From JAICWP01 sp035278025 (GTDB lineage Bacteria; Acidobacteriota; Terriglobia; Terriglobales; Acidobacteriaceae): a stretch of 64,000 nt of DNA. The first letter of the stretch is position 1. Every line of letters begins with the position of its first letter. This document shows, one piece after another, positions 50,844-59,888 of this stretch. The position numbers were made by a program, and so were the translations under genes. The notes under the pieces are model-generated. The model worked only from the letters and a program-made list of their open reading frames with translations. It had not been told where the DNA came from and ran no database searches. The stretch is from NCBI GenBank assembly GCA_035278025.1, contig DATEJK010000006.1:1-64000 (forward strand), given 5' to 3'.

Positions 50844-52190
50844 TTAATTTGCGGCGGCGCTGGCGGAGGGATTCTGCCAGGCGCGATTCCCGGGGGCGGC
50901 CAGCGCGAGCGCGGCGCAAAAAGCCAGCCAAGCCGCGTTGGCGGGAATGTGCAGGTTGAAGTCCACCAAACTGTGCACCAGCATGCCGCAGACTCCCACC
51001 GCCGCCCCGGTCTGCAGCCACCCGGCGGGCTGGCGCAGCCGCCGGCGCAAGCCGCGGAAGGCGAGCCACACGAACCCGGGCACGCCCAGCAGAATCAAAA
51101 TCCAGGCCGTCACCCCGCCTTCCGCCGCTAGCTGGAGGTAATCGTTATGGGCATAGTCTATGAAGTCATCGGTAATGACGGTCTGGTAGGCCGGGTAAGC
51201 GGTGGCGAAGGCGCCCAGCCCAACTCCGTGATCGGCGTGGTCGCGCGCCATGCGCCAGGTATCCGCGCTCATACGCGCCCGGTCGCCGGCGGTCAGCTCC
51301 CGGGTCTCGGCCAGTTGTTGCCAGCGATTCCAGACGCCTCCCGAATCCAGCCAGAGGAAGGATGCGCCCGCCAGCAGGGCCAGGGAAAACCCGGCCAGCA
51401 GCGCCCGCCGGCGCGGCTGGATGGCGGGCCCGGCCAGCAACATTACGGTCATAAAAATCGCGAATTCGGCCAGCAGCGACACCACTCCGCCGCGGGAACC
51501 CGAAAGCAGCACCGAGACCATACAGAGCAGGACAGCGAAAACCGCCAAAGGCTTGGCCGGATGCCGCCGCCGCAAGGCAAGCGCCAGCCCGGCGGCGATG
51601 GCGGCCAGCATCTCCATCAGCCCGGCATAATTGTTATGGCTGACGTAGGGGCCAAAAACATAGCCTCCCCAGCGCGGCCGGATGATGAAATAGAGCAGGT
51701 CGGGGCTGGCGAAGAACTGGATCACGGCAAACAACGCGAGCCCGAAAGCGTAGAGGCTGATGGCCAGCGCCAGGCCCCGCCACAGTCGGAATGATGCGCC
51801 GGCAAGAAACTGCAGTCCCAGGAACAACACCAGCAAACCGGACAGCAGCTTGATGATGGCCTCGCGAGTGGCCGCCCCATCCAGCGTCCAGCCCGCGCGC
51901 AATTGCACCACCGCCAAAGCCAGCAAAGCCAGCGGCGGCACCAGCAGCGGAGACCACACTACTTTGAGCCAGCCGCTTCGCCAGCAGTGGACCGCCCAGG
52001 CAAAGGACAGAAGGAGCACAGCTATGCTGAGGGTTGTCCAGGCCCATGCTTCCACGGCGCCGAATGCCAGCGGCGCCGCCATCAGCAGGGCTACGAGGCA
52101 CCAGACCGCGATTTTCGCAAGCCTCCCGGGGGCGTTCTCGGCCGCCCCGGCCACGGGCATGAGATTCAGCCGCGAAGAGCTGCCAGTCAT
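50844..52190 (-). CDS. O-antigen ligase/Wzy-like membrane protein (second copy)
   Basis: This 448-aa polytopic protein has about 11 hydrophobic segments and the Wzy_C-type signature GPYVSHNNYAGLMEMLAAIAAG with the SGSRGG motif. The large loop GVGLGAFATAYPAYQTVITDDFIDYAHNDYLQLAAEGG is the hallmark of this superfamily (conserved histidine and ND). It overlaps the upstream TPR gene by 4 bp (ATGA). It pairs with that gene, as many O-antigen ligases have TPR partners or domains. Confidence 0.85.
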   Translation of the reverse strand: MTGSSSRLNLMPVAGAAENAPGRLAKIAVWCLVALLMAAPLAFGAVEAWAWTTLSIAVLLLSFAWAVHCWRSGWLKVVWSPLLVPPLALLALAVVQLRAGWTLDGAATREAIIKLLSGLLVLFLGLQFLAGASFRLWRGLALAISLYAFGLALFAVIQFFASPDLLYFIIRPRWGGYVFGPYVSHNNYAGLMEMLAAIAAGLALALRRRHPAKPLAVFAVLLCMVSVLLSGSRGGVVSLLAEFAIFMTVMLLAGPAIQPRRRALLAGFSLALLAGASFLWLDSGGVWNRWQQLAETRELTAGDRARMSADTWRMARDHADHGVGLGAFATAYPAYQTVITDDFIDYAHNDYLQLAAEGGVTAWILILLGVPGFVWLAFRGLRRRLRQPAGWLQTGAAVGVCGMLVHSLVDFNLHIPANAAWLAFCAALALAAPGNRAWQNPSASAAAN

Positions 52191-53590
52191 CGCTCCAAGC
52201 CTCCGGCGGCGCTGCGAGCTGGAAGGAAATTTTGTGGACGCAGGCAAACATCGTCCACCCAGAGGCGGCCGCTGATCGCCATGGGGAAGGAACGGCTGCG
52301 GGGCCGCCAAACTGAGACCCGGACAACTTGGGCCGCAGCCGGCGCGGTAAACTCCAGCTCCACCGCATGCCAGGCTTGCGTTCCCACTGTGCCGGCGCTG
52401 GCCAGGCTGAGGCAGGCCGGACACTGCGGGTCCTGAACCCGCAGCCGCGGACCGCTATCCGAAGTTATCTCTTCGGAGCGCACCTGGGCGGCAAGGACGT
52501 AGGTTTGCCCCGGGGTTACGGGCACGAATTGGTAGGCCGGCTCGTAGTCGGAATTGTCCGGCACCGTAAACTCCAGCCGCAAAGCGCGCGCTCCGCTGCG
52601 GGCGCCCGGGTCGGCAAAATCCACGCTGAGATAGGTCTGCTGCTGAAAATGCCAGTCGAAGCCGGCCTCCAGCGGCCTGCGCTCAAAGCCGCCGTTGTAC
52701 AGCAGGCTGGGCGCAGAACTCCCGCCCGCTGCTCCTCTGTCCTGCAGGCGCGCCCAAACCGCGGCCGCGGCGCGGTAGTGCCCTGAGCGCAGCAGCTGCT
52801 CGACATAGTTGCTGGCGGAAGCCAGGGGCAAATCAGTTCGGGCGGAAGAAAGTTCGCCCCAGAATTTCTCCGCCGCCGCCAACCGGGAATCAGCCACCAG
52901 AAAACTCAAATAGGACAAACTCACGTCCGCCCCGGCCGCGCTCGCCACCTGCCGCCAGACCGGCTCCGGATCGGCTCCCGCGCGCCGCAGTAAATCGAAG
53001 ACCTGGGGAGCCCGCTCCGGCTGCAGGCGCAGCAGGCGGCGCAGATGCGGCCAGGCGGCCTGCGGCCGGCGTGTAATCGTGTAGTGCAGCGCCGCCTCCC
53101 AGGCAAAGCGCGGCCTGGCCGGGCTGAGCCCGGTGGCGCGCTCAAAGGCCCGGTCGCTGCACCGCTCCTGCCCGGCGGCGTAACAGGCCTTGCCCAGAGC
53201 CGACCAGTATTCGGCCACATTGGGATTGAGGCGGGTGGCTTCCAGCAATTCCCCGGCCGCTGCCGGGGGATTGCCGCCTTCGGCCCAAAGATAAGCTGTG
53301 CCCAGTTGGAAATGCAGTGCCGGGTTGGAGCTATCGAGAGCCACGGCCCGGCGCAGCGTCGGCAAATGCACGGACTCTCCCCAGGCTGCCGCCAGGCCCT
53401 TTCTGGCCACCAGCACGAGCATCCATATTCCAGGAAGCAAGATGGCGAGCAGGAAGAGCAAGCCGCGGAACCGCCCGCGCAAGGAATATTGAAGGGTACC
53501 GGGCGGGCATTTCCCCGGCGCGGGCTTGCTGGCCGGCAATGCCGGAGCCGTCGGCTGGCCAGGGTTAACGCTGCGCGCGCTCGTTGCCAT
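52187..53590 (-). CDS. membrane-anchored TPR protein with C-terminal carbohydrate-binding-like domain
   Basis: This 467-aa protein has one N-terminal membrane span (RGLLFLLAILLPGIWMLVLVARKG), several TPR-like helical repeats (ALHFQLGTAYLWAEG ... AEYWSALGKACYAAGQ), and a C-terminal beta-sandwich like CBM4/9 modules (LYNGGFERRPLEAGFDWHF ... VTPGQTYVLAAQVRS ... HAVELEFTAPA). It probably recruits polymer or partners to the Wzy-like protein encoded next. ATG 53590 lies within the end of the kinase gene, a 26-bp overlap. Confidence 0.65.
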   Translation of the reverse strand: MATSARSVNPGQPTAPALPASKPAPGKCPPGTLQYSLRGRFRGLLFLLAILLPGIWMLVLVARKGLAAAWGESVHLPTLRRAVALDSSNPALHFQLGTAYLWAEGGNPPAAAGELLEATRLNPNVAEYWSALGKACYAAGQERCSDRAFERATGLSPARPRFAWEAALHYTITRRPQAAWPHLRRLLRLQPERAPQVFDLLRRAGADPEPVWRQVASAAGADVSLSYLSFLVADSRLAAAEKFWGELSSARTDLPLASASNYVEQLLRSGHYRAAAAVWARLQDRGAAGGSSAPSLLYNGGFERRPLEAGFDWHFQQQTYLSVDFADPGARSGARALRLEFTVPDNSDYEPAYQFVPVTPGQTYVLAAQVRSEEITSDSGPRLRVQDPQCPACLSLASAGTVGTQAWHAVELEFTAPAAAQVVRVSVWRPRSRSFPMAISGRLWVDDVCLRPQNFLPARSAAGGLER

Positions 53591-55844
53591 ACCCGTAACC
53601 GTATTCTCCGTAATGCTGATAGCCGTAGCGGTAGTAGCCATACTCGTAATAACCGCCGTGGCGCTGGTTGAGCTTGTTCAACACCACGCCCAGAATGCGG
53701 GCGCCGGCATCGTCCAGAATGCGGCGCGTGCGCACCAGGGCGGCGCGCGGCGTTTTGCCGCTCTCGGCCACCAGAATGACTCCATCCGCCAGGCTCGAAA
53801 GAATGGTGGCGTCGGTGACCAGCAGCACGGGCGGCGAATCAACCACGATGTGTTCATAACGGCAGCTCAGTTCTTTCCACAGTTCGGCCATTCTGTCCGA
53901 CCCCAGCAGTTCCGCGGGATTGGGAGGCACCGGCCCGCAGGGCAGCACCCACAGGCTGGGCTGGAGAGCGTATTGCTGCAGGGCCTCTTCCAGAGTGTGA
54001 ACTCCGGTGAGCACGGAACTGATTCCCTTCTCCGCGCTGAGCGCAAGGCCTCGGGCCACGCTGCCTTTGCGCAGGTCGCAATCCATGATCAGCACCGGGC
54101 CCTTGCGCTGGGCCATGGCCTGCGCCAGGTTCAGCGCGGTCACCGATTTGCCTTCGCCCATATGGGCGCTGGTAATCAACAGCGTCTTGGGAGCGGCGGG
54201 GGTTGACGACAGCAGCACCGCGGTGCGCAAGGCGCGGTAGGATTCGGCCAGCACAGATTTGGGCCGGTTGACTACCGTCAAAGCGACTTCGCTGCCCTGC
54301 CCGCCGCGTCTTTGCCGCTTGGGCAGCTTGCCCCTGAATCCGCGGGCCGCCGGCTGGCTGGAGTGGTCGAGCGGAATCACCGCCAGGGCGGGCGCAAACA
54401 GCAGGCCTTCGATCTGGTCGGCGGAATTGACCGAGCGATCCAGCCCTTCCTGGACAAAGGCGCCCATCACGCCCAGCACCAGGCCGGCCACGAGGCCGAG
54501 CAGGATGTTCAGAGCTTTGCGCGGCCGGATGGGTTCCGCCGGCGACAAGGCGGTGTCTACCACGTGGATATTGGTGGAACGCAGGCCGGCCGATACCGTG
54601 GCATCTTTCAGCTTCTGCAGCAGGCTCTGGTAAAGCTGCTGGTTGCTCTCAAACTCCCGTTGCAGGATGTTGTGCTGCACCAGGAGCTGGTTCAACCTGC
54701 CCAGCTCCTCTTTCTGGCGGGCGAAGGCCTGGGCGGCCAGGCTCTTGCGGCTGAGGGCGGCGTTATAGTCGTTGCCGATGCGCGCAATCACCCGCCCCTG
54801 CTCGCGGGTGATTTGCGCCTGATATTCCGCCAGCTGCTGCTGCAGACGGAGGGTGCGGGGAAATTTGGGACCGTACTGGGCGCTCATTTCGGTGTATTGC
54901 CCGCTCAGGTCCGAGGCCTTCTCCTCCAGCTTCTGCAGCAGTTCGCTGTGGGCCAGGGAGGCAACTTGCGCCCGGTTGGCCAGCACCTGGCGGTAGAGGG
55001 ACTCCTTCTGGATGCATTCGCTCTCCGCGTTGGTCAAATCGCGGCTCACCTCGGAGAGCATCTGCTCCAGCACATTCTGCTTTTCCCCGGTGTTGACGAT
55101 CTGGTTCTGCCGTTCGTACTCGACCAGCGCCTGCTGCGATTTCTCCACCTTGGCCTTCAGTTCATCCAACTGCTGCTCCATCCAGCCGGAGGCCTGGCGG
55201 GTAGCCTCATATTTTTCGCGGAAGTTGTAATCCACATAGCTGTTCACCAGAGTCGAGGCGACCTGGGCGGCCAGACGAGGGTCGGAGCTGTCGAAGCCCA
55301 CCAGCAGCATGCGGGTGCGGGGAACCAGTTGCACATTAAGGCGGTCGCGGAAAAGGTTGATCAGGCCCAGCTTGCGCCGGTCCTGGTCGGCTGCCGCTTG
55401 CGGCGGCCGGGCGAATGCCGGGTTCTGCGCCAGCTTCAGCTCCTCAATCGTGCGCCAGGCCAGTTTGTCGCTCCGCAGCACCTGGATCTGGGTCTGCAGG
55501 AAAGCATCATCGGTCTGCGTCTTCTGGTAAGCCTCATGCAGGGATTGCAGCAGCGGCGTTTCCGCTTCTACCTCCACCCTGGCGGTCGCCCGGTAGACCG
55601 GGGTGGCGCGGAAGGAAGCGATGGTGGCAACCGTGGTCAGCACCAGCACCGCCGTCAGCACCGTCCAGCGCCGCTTCAGCAGCACGCTCCAGTAAGCTGC
55701 CAGCGAAAGATAATCGGGCGCGGCCAGCGCCTCCGGCTCCGATGGCGGCAAGACCCTTGCCGGCGTGGTTACCGGCAGGGGACCAATCATGGCTCCGCGC
55801 TCGGCGGAAACCAGTTCCGCTCTTCCAGCTCCATTACCGTTCAT
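53565..55844 (-). CDS. polysaccharide co-polymerase with tyrosine autokinase (Wzc-like)
   Basis: This 759-aa protein combines an N-terminal chain-length determinant (Wzz) domain (residues about 45-190, with membrane spans near 60-80 and 440-460 and long coiled coil between) and a C-terminal BY-kinase. Walker A is SAHMGEGKS, Walker A' is VLIMDCDLRKG and Walker B is VVDSPPVLL. The C-terminal tail is very tyrosine-rich, with 11 tyrosines in about 21 residues, consistent with autophosphorylation. It controls polymer length and export with the Wza-like protein encoded next to it. Confidence 0.92.
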   Translation of the reverse strand: MNGNGAGRAELVSAERGAMIGPLPVTTPARVLPPSEPEALAAPDYLSLAAYWSVLLKRRWTVLTAVLVLTTVATIASFRATPVYRATARVEVEAETPLLQSLHEAYQKTQTDDAFLQTQIQVLRSDKLAWRTIEELKLAQNPAFARPPQAAADQDRRKLGLINLFRDRLNVQLVPRTRMLLVGFDSSDPRLAAQVASTLVNSYVDYNFREKYEATRQASGWMEQQLDELKAKVEKSQQALVEYERQNQIVNTGEKQNVLEQMLSEVSRDLTNAESECIQKESLYRQVLANRAQVASLAHSELLQKLEEKASDLSGQYTEMSAQYGPKFPRTLRLQQQLAEYQAQITREQGRVIARIGNDYNAALSRKSLAAQAFARQKEELGRLNQLLVQHNILQREFESNQQLYQSLLQKLKDATVSAGLRSTNIHVVDTALSPAEPIRPRKALNILLGLVAGLVLGVMGAFVQEGLDRSVNSADQIEGLLFAPALAVIPLDHSSQPAARGFRGKLPKRQRRGGQGSEVALTVVNRPKSVLAESYRALRTAVLLSSTPAAPKTLLITSAHMGEGKSVTALNLAQAMAQRKGPVLIMDCDLRKGSVARGLALSAEKGISSVLTGVHTLEEALQQYALQPSLWVLPCGPVPPNPAELLGSDRMAELWKELSCRYEHIVVDSPPVLLVTDATILSSLADGVILVAESGKTPRAALVRTRRILDDAGARILGVVLNKLNQRHGGYYEYGYYRYGYQHYGEYGYGYGNERAQR

Positions 55845-55861
55845 AGTCGCTGTTGTTCTTT

Positions 55862-56956
55862 CTAGAAACGATAGATTGCCAGTCCGGTGGCCACCTGAAG
55901 CACGGCTTCGGCACTGCGCTTCAAGGCGCGCCGGCTGGAACTGTCGGGCACAAAAAGGATGTCTTCTGCGTGCAGGGAGGGGTCGGCGGTCTTGCCGGCC
56001 AGAAGCTTTTTCAGGTTGACCGGAACCTGCCGGTGTCTGCCGGGGGCTCCCGCGTCGCCGTGGATAATGACCGCTTTCTCGCGCACCGCGCTGGTTTTGA
56101 GGTCTTCGGCCAGGGCCAGCGCCTGCAGCACGGTAATGCTCTGCTTCCCGGTGCGCAGGGGAAATCCCCCCGGGCGGTTGACGGCGCCAACGACGTAGAC
56201 AATTCCCGCCCGCGGCACGGTGATGCGGTCCCCGGGGTAGACGTCAACATTCGCTGCCGAGTCACCGCTATCCATCAGAGGCTGCAGATCCACGGTTATG
56301 GTGCGCAGCTCCTCGGCTTTCCCTTTCTGCGGCCGCAGCTGCAATGCGGCCATGGCGATGTCGCCCCGGCGGATGATGGCGAGCGTGCCGGCGTCGTCCG
56401 CCAGTCCCTCAGCCTGGGAGAGCACGTCCAACAGGGTGGTCCGGCCCAGCACGCGATACATCTGCGGCTTCTTGACCGCGCCGGCTATGGAAACCGCGTG
56501 CGCGCGGGAATCCCGCACCGATGTGTTCACCCGCGGGTCACTCACGAAATCTTCCTTTTGCAGCGCCTTTCTCACCGCGTCGGAAAACTGATTCAAGGTC
56601 AGCCCGGCGGCCGGCAAAGGAGCGGACAGCAGCGGCAGAGTGACCTTGCCGGTGGAGCTTACCTCGTAGGACCGCGAGAGTTCAGGCACGTCCAGCACAT
56701 AGACATCCAGCACATCGTCCGGGCTGATAAGGTATTCCGGCTCCGCTGCCCCAGCCATCTCGGCCGAATCTCGAGCCCGCGCGGACGCGGCGCTGGCCGC
56801 GGGAGAAGCGCCCGCGCCCGGGGCCGGCTGGACTTGGGCAAAGAGCGAAAGCCCGCCCGACGCCAAAACCAGCGCCAGAAAAAACATCCACCTTCTGGCG
56901 CCGGGTTGGCCGGCTGGGGCTTCAGCTGGACTCCGGTAATTCTCTAAAAACAGCAA
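55862..56956 (-). CDS. polysaccharide export outer-membrane protein (Wza-like)
   Basis: This 364-aa protein has an N-terminal hydrophobic leader (MFFLALVLASGGLSLFAQ), then the Poly_export domain (EYLISPDDVLDVYVLDVPELS) and two SLBB-type repeats (VSIAGAVKKPQMYRV, VYVVGAVNRPGGFPL). It forms the outer-membrane export channel. TTG 56956, 6-7 bases after GGGGAGGG, is my best start; GTG 56992 upstream has no site, and ATG 56887 would start at the leader itself. No lipobox cysteine is seen. Confidence 0.82.
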   Translation of the reverse strand: MLFLENYRSPAEAPAGQPGARRWMFFLALVLASGGLSLFAQVQPAPGAGASPAASAASARARDSAEMAGAAEPEYLISPDDVLDVYVLDVPELSRSYEVSSTGKVTLPLLSAPLPAAGLTLNQFSDAVRKALQKEDFVSDPRVNTSVRDSRAHAVSIAGAVKKPQMYRVLGRTTLLDVLSQAEGLADDAGTLAIIRRGDIAMAALQLRPQKGKAEELRTITVDLQPLMDSGDSAANVDVYPGDRITVPRAGIVYVVGAVNRPGGFPLRTGKQSITVLQALALAEDLKTSAVREKAVIIHGDAGAPGRHRQVPVNLKKLLAGKTADPSLHAEDILFVPDSSSRRALKRSAEAVLQVATGLAIYRF

Positions 56957-57007
56957 CAGAATTCCCTCCCCTTTTCGTTCCTGCAGGTTCACTGCAACGC
57001 CTGCCGG

Positions 57008-57685
57008 CTAAGGAGCCGATGGGCTGATGGACTTGCCGCCGCGCGTGGCCAGGACGCCGGCCGTCACCCCGGCTACCGCCCCGCCGCCGATAACCCAATA
57101 GAGGCTGGTGCCGCCCGCGAACGAGGAGGCCACCGCCGGGGTCGTCGCCGGACTGCCGGCGACCGGAGCCGGACAGCGCTCTGCCACCGAGCGGGTAATG
57201 GACTGCCCTTCCTGCAAGCGGGAGATCTGCCCCGCCTGTTTGACGGTGGCCGCGCCGCTCCTCACCGACACCCTGGCGGTCCCACTTCCGTTCTCCACCT
57301 CCAGCTTGGCGGGATTGCCGGAAGGGATAACCTCAAGCCCGGCCAAGCGCACCGGAATAGCCTGGCTGGTTACCAGCACCAGCCCGCCGCAACCCAGTTC
57401 CGCCGTTTTTCCGAATTTCAGGGAAGTGTGCGGTTTGAGCTGCATGGAGACTCCCGCGCCCGTCAGTAAAGTCGAGAGAGCGCCGGTCTGGATTTCGTCG
57501 CCGGCATAAACCGCCGTGGAAGTGACTACCGGATTTCCCTTCACGGTTACGCCCTCCTGGGGATAAAGCACGCCGGTTCGAGACTGGGAATCGGTTGCGG
57601 CCGGGTTTTGCGCCGGCAACATGGTGGCGGGGAGGCTGAAAAGCAGTAGCATGGCTACCGCCTGGGCAAGAACATGATTCAACAT
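57008..57685 (-). CDS. secreted FecR-like protein, first gene of the exopolysaccharide locus
   Basis: This 225-aa protein has a signal peptide (LNHVLAQAVAMLLLFSLPATMLPAQ). The mature part contains a FecR-like beta-rich domain (VYAGDEIQTGALSTLLTG, QLKPHTSLKFG) and a C-terminal glycine-rich hydrophobic segment (YWVIGGGAVAGVTAGVLA), possibly a membrane anchor. ATG 57685 has GGAAGGA upstream. Its role in the locus is unknown; a surface scaffold or signalling part is possible. Confidence 0.6.
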   Translation of the reverse strand: MLNHVLAQAVAMLLLFSLPATMLPAQNPAATDSQSRTGVLYPQEGVTVKGNPVVTSTAVYAGDEIQTGALSTLLTGAGVSMQLKPHTSLKFGKTAELGCGGLVLVTSQAIPVRLAGLEVIPSGNPAKLEVENGSGTARVSVRSGAATVKQAGQISRLQEGQSITRSVAERCPAPVAGSPATTPAVASSFAGGTSLYWVIGGGAVAGVTAGVLATRGGKSISPSAP

Positions 57686-57699
57686 AATGCGTCCTTCCT

Positions 57700-57716
57700 G
57701 CACCGCAACGCGGTGC
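57700..57716 (-). promoter_or_regulatory. 5' UTR hairpin abutting the Shine-Dalgarno site
   Basis: In the minus-strand transcript GCACCGC-GTT-GCGGTGC forms a perfect 7-bp stem 15-31 bases before ATG 57685, next to the GGAAGGA site. It could affect ribosome access to the first gene of the polysaccharide locus. Role inferred. Confidence 0.45.
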
Positions 57717-57994
57717 CGCCGCAAGTTATGAGTTGCAAAACTCAAATGTTCCCGGAGTTGCGCCAGGGCTGAACCTGCTGGCCTGTCTTCCGCCGGCTTA
57801 GCGCGGGCTCGTGCTATAGCTCCGCCCTGTCACTCACAAGGCTGCTCGTGACCTCAGCCTCGCCCCAGGCGTCATCTAACAGCTTGCGCCGACTTCGGAC
57901 GGCTCAATCACCCGCATGGCGCTTCGCCAGACTCTTGGCTGAATCATGCCTGGAAGGCAGCGCGCAAATGGCCATTTCCCTCAAAGTACCGCCG

Positions 57995-58030
57995 ACGGAC
58001 TTCTCTGCCGCCAGAGAAGCACCCGTCCGT
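57995..58030. repeat. long bulged stem-loop
   Basis: Plus-strand order is ACGGA (57995-57999), CTTCTCT (58000-58006), loop GCCGCC, AGAGAAG (58013-58019), a 6-base bulge, then TCCGT (58026-58030). This forms a 7-bp inner and 5-bp outer stem. It stands alone in a noncoding region and may be an RNA element or protein site. Confidence 0.45.
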
Positions 58031-58329
58031 TTCCCAAGGGCAACGATCACGCCGGGATGAATTATCCATTGCCGCCCTCTGTTCTGGAAACGTCACGTAG
58101 GTAGCAGGCAAAGATCGGGGCGGCGAAGATCAAGCTGAAGCGCAAATCCACACAGCCTGAAGAGTAAGCATCAGTCAGCGGATCATGGCTGTCTGGCACT
58201 GGTTGGATCCGCTCTTCAGAGCCGGCAGATATCACTCCTTGGCGCGTCCAAGAGCTTTCTAGGGGCCATCCTGCGGCCATGCCCTTCGGTGACCGGACTG
58301 CAGCCAGGGAACAGATGTAGGCTTATCAA

Positions 58330-58647
58330 ATGGTGAGCCGTCGGTTTCCCCGATACCGTGTGGACCGGCCTTTGCGCGCGCTGGTGTTTGGAGACAAGGA
58401 ATCGGTCTCCCCTCTCAACGGTCGCTGTCGGGTGTTAGGTGAAGGCGGGCTGGATGCGATTCTGCCGGAACACCTGGCTCCGGGCAGAACCGTGTACCTT
58501 GAACTGGCACCGGCGCTGAAGGTATGTGCGACGGTGCGTAATCGCCGCAGCTTCCATTACGGATTCGAATTCATCCAACTGAACGAACTGGAACGAGGCG
58601 CGATCAAGCGGCTATGCGAATCGTACCCGCCCTCCCGGCAAATCTAA
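58330..58647 (+). CDS. PilZ-domain protein
   Basis: This 105-aa protein looks like a stand-alone PilZ domain, the cyclic-di-GMP receptor fold. The N-terminal RRFPRYRVDRP matches the RxxxR binding motif. The second motif (normally D/N-x-S-x-x-G) appears degenerate as GEGGLDA, so c-di-GMP binding may be weak or absent. It is divergent from the exopolysaccharide locus and convergent, 26 bp apart, with the TadG gene. Control of polymer or pili is plausible. Confidence 0.75.
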   Translation: MVSRRFPRYRVDRPLRALVFGDKESVSPLNGRCRVLGEGGLDAILPEHLAPGRTVYLELAPALKVCATVRNRRSFHYGFEFIQLNELERGAIKRLCESYPPSRQI

Positions 58648-58673
58648 GTGCTCGCCACTCCGGGCAATCGCCG

Positions 58674-59879
58674 CTATTGCCCGTCCCTGATCAACCGCAC
58701 CGGGGTGGTATAAGACCCGGTTTCGGAGCCGGAACCTGAGGCCGAACCGCCGGCGCCGCCCCCTCCCGTACAGGCAGAATAGGTCATATAAGTGGCGGTG
58801 ATGTTATCGCCATTCAAGCAGGGCTGGTCGGTCACACCTGTGCTGGGATTCGTGCAGTGCAAGCCGGTCATTTGTGCCCAACCCACCACCTTGGCGAACA
58901 TCTCATTCCCATTCACCACCGTTTGGGTGGCATCCCAGAGAGGAAAAATGTAGGTGCTGTTGTTATTGCTTTCCGCTACCAGGAAATTCACGGAATTGGT
59001 GGTGGTAGTAGGAGCAAGCCCGGTCTGCACCCGCACGTATTGCCCGCAATGCAACGCCGTCACGGTGCACTGATACCAGGACTGCGCATAGGGAGAATTC
59101 GGGCCCTGGCCGCTGTTATCAATCACCGACCCATCGCTGTAGACCACCGGATTGGTGGCATTCAAGATATTGGACGGAGTGTTCGCCGGGTCGGTGATGT
59201 CCTGCAACAGGCTGGAAAAATCCAGGGAGTAGTAGGTGCTCGGAGTGAAGCTGGTGCCCGAGCCCGGGCTGGTGGGACGAATGTTGTTGAGCACAATTGG
59301 TCCCTGCGGGCAGCTTAGAGTATTGCCGCTGTATCTGCAGCCTGCAGGGTAGCCTTGTGAGGCGGACACGACTGCCGTGTCAGGCACAAACACGGGACGC
59401 ACGCAACTCGGCCCCATGCCAAGTCCAGTGTTAGTCTGCGCTAGGGCGGTCACGGTTATTGGGACCGACTGCTTGCCAAACACTCGGGCAAAAAAGGTGG
59501 GACTGTTGGTGGTGACCGTAACTTTGTAGCAATAATTCTGAAAGCCCAGAGCGTCGGTGCAACTGTAACCGCCTGGCGTCGGACTCAGGGTGGCTGTCGA
59601 ACTGCCAAGGAACGGATTCGCCTGAAACGCATTCTGGGCAGCGGTGTTACCTGTGGTGTCGTTGGTGTAAGGCGACAGGCCAACGGGACAGGCGCCCCCT
59701 GAGCCGCAGGCGTATTCGTAAACTCCCGCCATGGCCGCGGCATCGGCAGCGTTCTGCGCCGAGTTGCGCACCGCATACATGATGCCGAAATCAGTCGCCA
59801 AGCCCAAAACAAAGATCAAAACGGGCAGCAGCACGGCTGTCATCAGTACTACCGAACCTCGCTCGTACCGGCGATTCAT
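58674..59879 (-). CDS. TadG-like pilus assembly protein
   Basis: This 401-aa protein begins MNRRYERGSVVLMTAVLLPVLIFVLGLATDFG, a TadE/G-type N-terminal helix, followed by AVRNSAQNAADAAAMAGVYE. The remainder is long, Ser/Thr/Gly-rich and secreted. No complete von Willebrand A motif is seen. It is last of three co-oriented pseudopilin-like genes and follows them by 9 bp. Confidence 0.75.
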   Translation of the reverse strand: MNRRYERGSVVLMTAVLLPVLIFVLGLATDFGIMYAVRNSAQNAADAAAMAGVYEYACGSGGACPVGLSPYTNDTTGNTAAQNAFQANPFLGSSTATLSPTPGGYSCTDALGFQNYCYKVTVTTNSPTFFARVFGKQSVPITVTALAQTNTGLGMGPSCVRPVFVPDTAVVSASQGYPAGCRYSGNTLSCPQGPIVLNNIRPTSPGSGTSFTPSTYYSLDFSSLLQDITDPANTPSNILNATNPVVYSDGSVIDNSGQGPNSPYAQSWYQCTVTALHCGQYVRVQTGLAPTTTTNSVNFLVAESNNNSTYIFPLWDATQTVVNGNEMFAKVVGWAQMTGLHCTNPSTGVTDQPCLNGDNITATYMTYSACTGGGGAGGSASGSGSETGSYTTPVRLIRDGQ

Positions 59880-59888
59880 AGAGGCTCC

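Larger units (their letters stand above)
57686..58329. promoter_or_regulatory. structured divergent control region of the exopolysaccharide locus
   Basis: This 644-bp region lies between the first locus gene and the PilZ gene, which point away from each other, and has no supported ORF. It contains three symmetrical elements: a 7-bp GCACCGC/GCGGTGC hairpin (57700-57716) abutting the locus ribosome-binding site, GAGTT-gcaa-AACTC (57730-57743), and a 5 + 7-bp stem-loop with a 6-base bulge (57995-58030). A c-di-GMP riboswitch core could not be found. Promoters are not obvious. Confidence 0.45.

Noticed and set aside
57848..58060. Possible 70-codon gene in the divergent control region
   Set aside because: It begins with GTG, lacks a ribosome-binding site and its product looks random. 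The strong stem at 57995-58030 runs through it.
57686..58329. c-di-GMP riboswitch in the locus leader
   Set aside because: The conserved core words of the class I riboswitch are not present in order on either strand.
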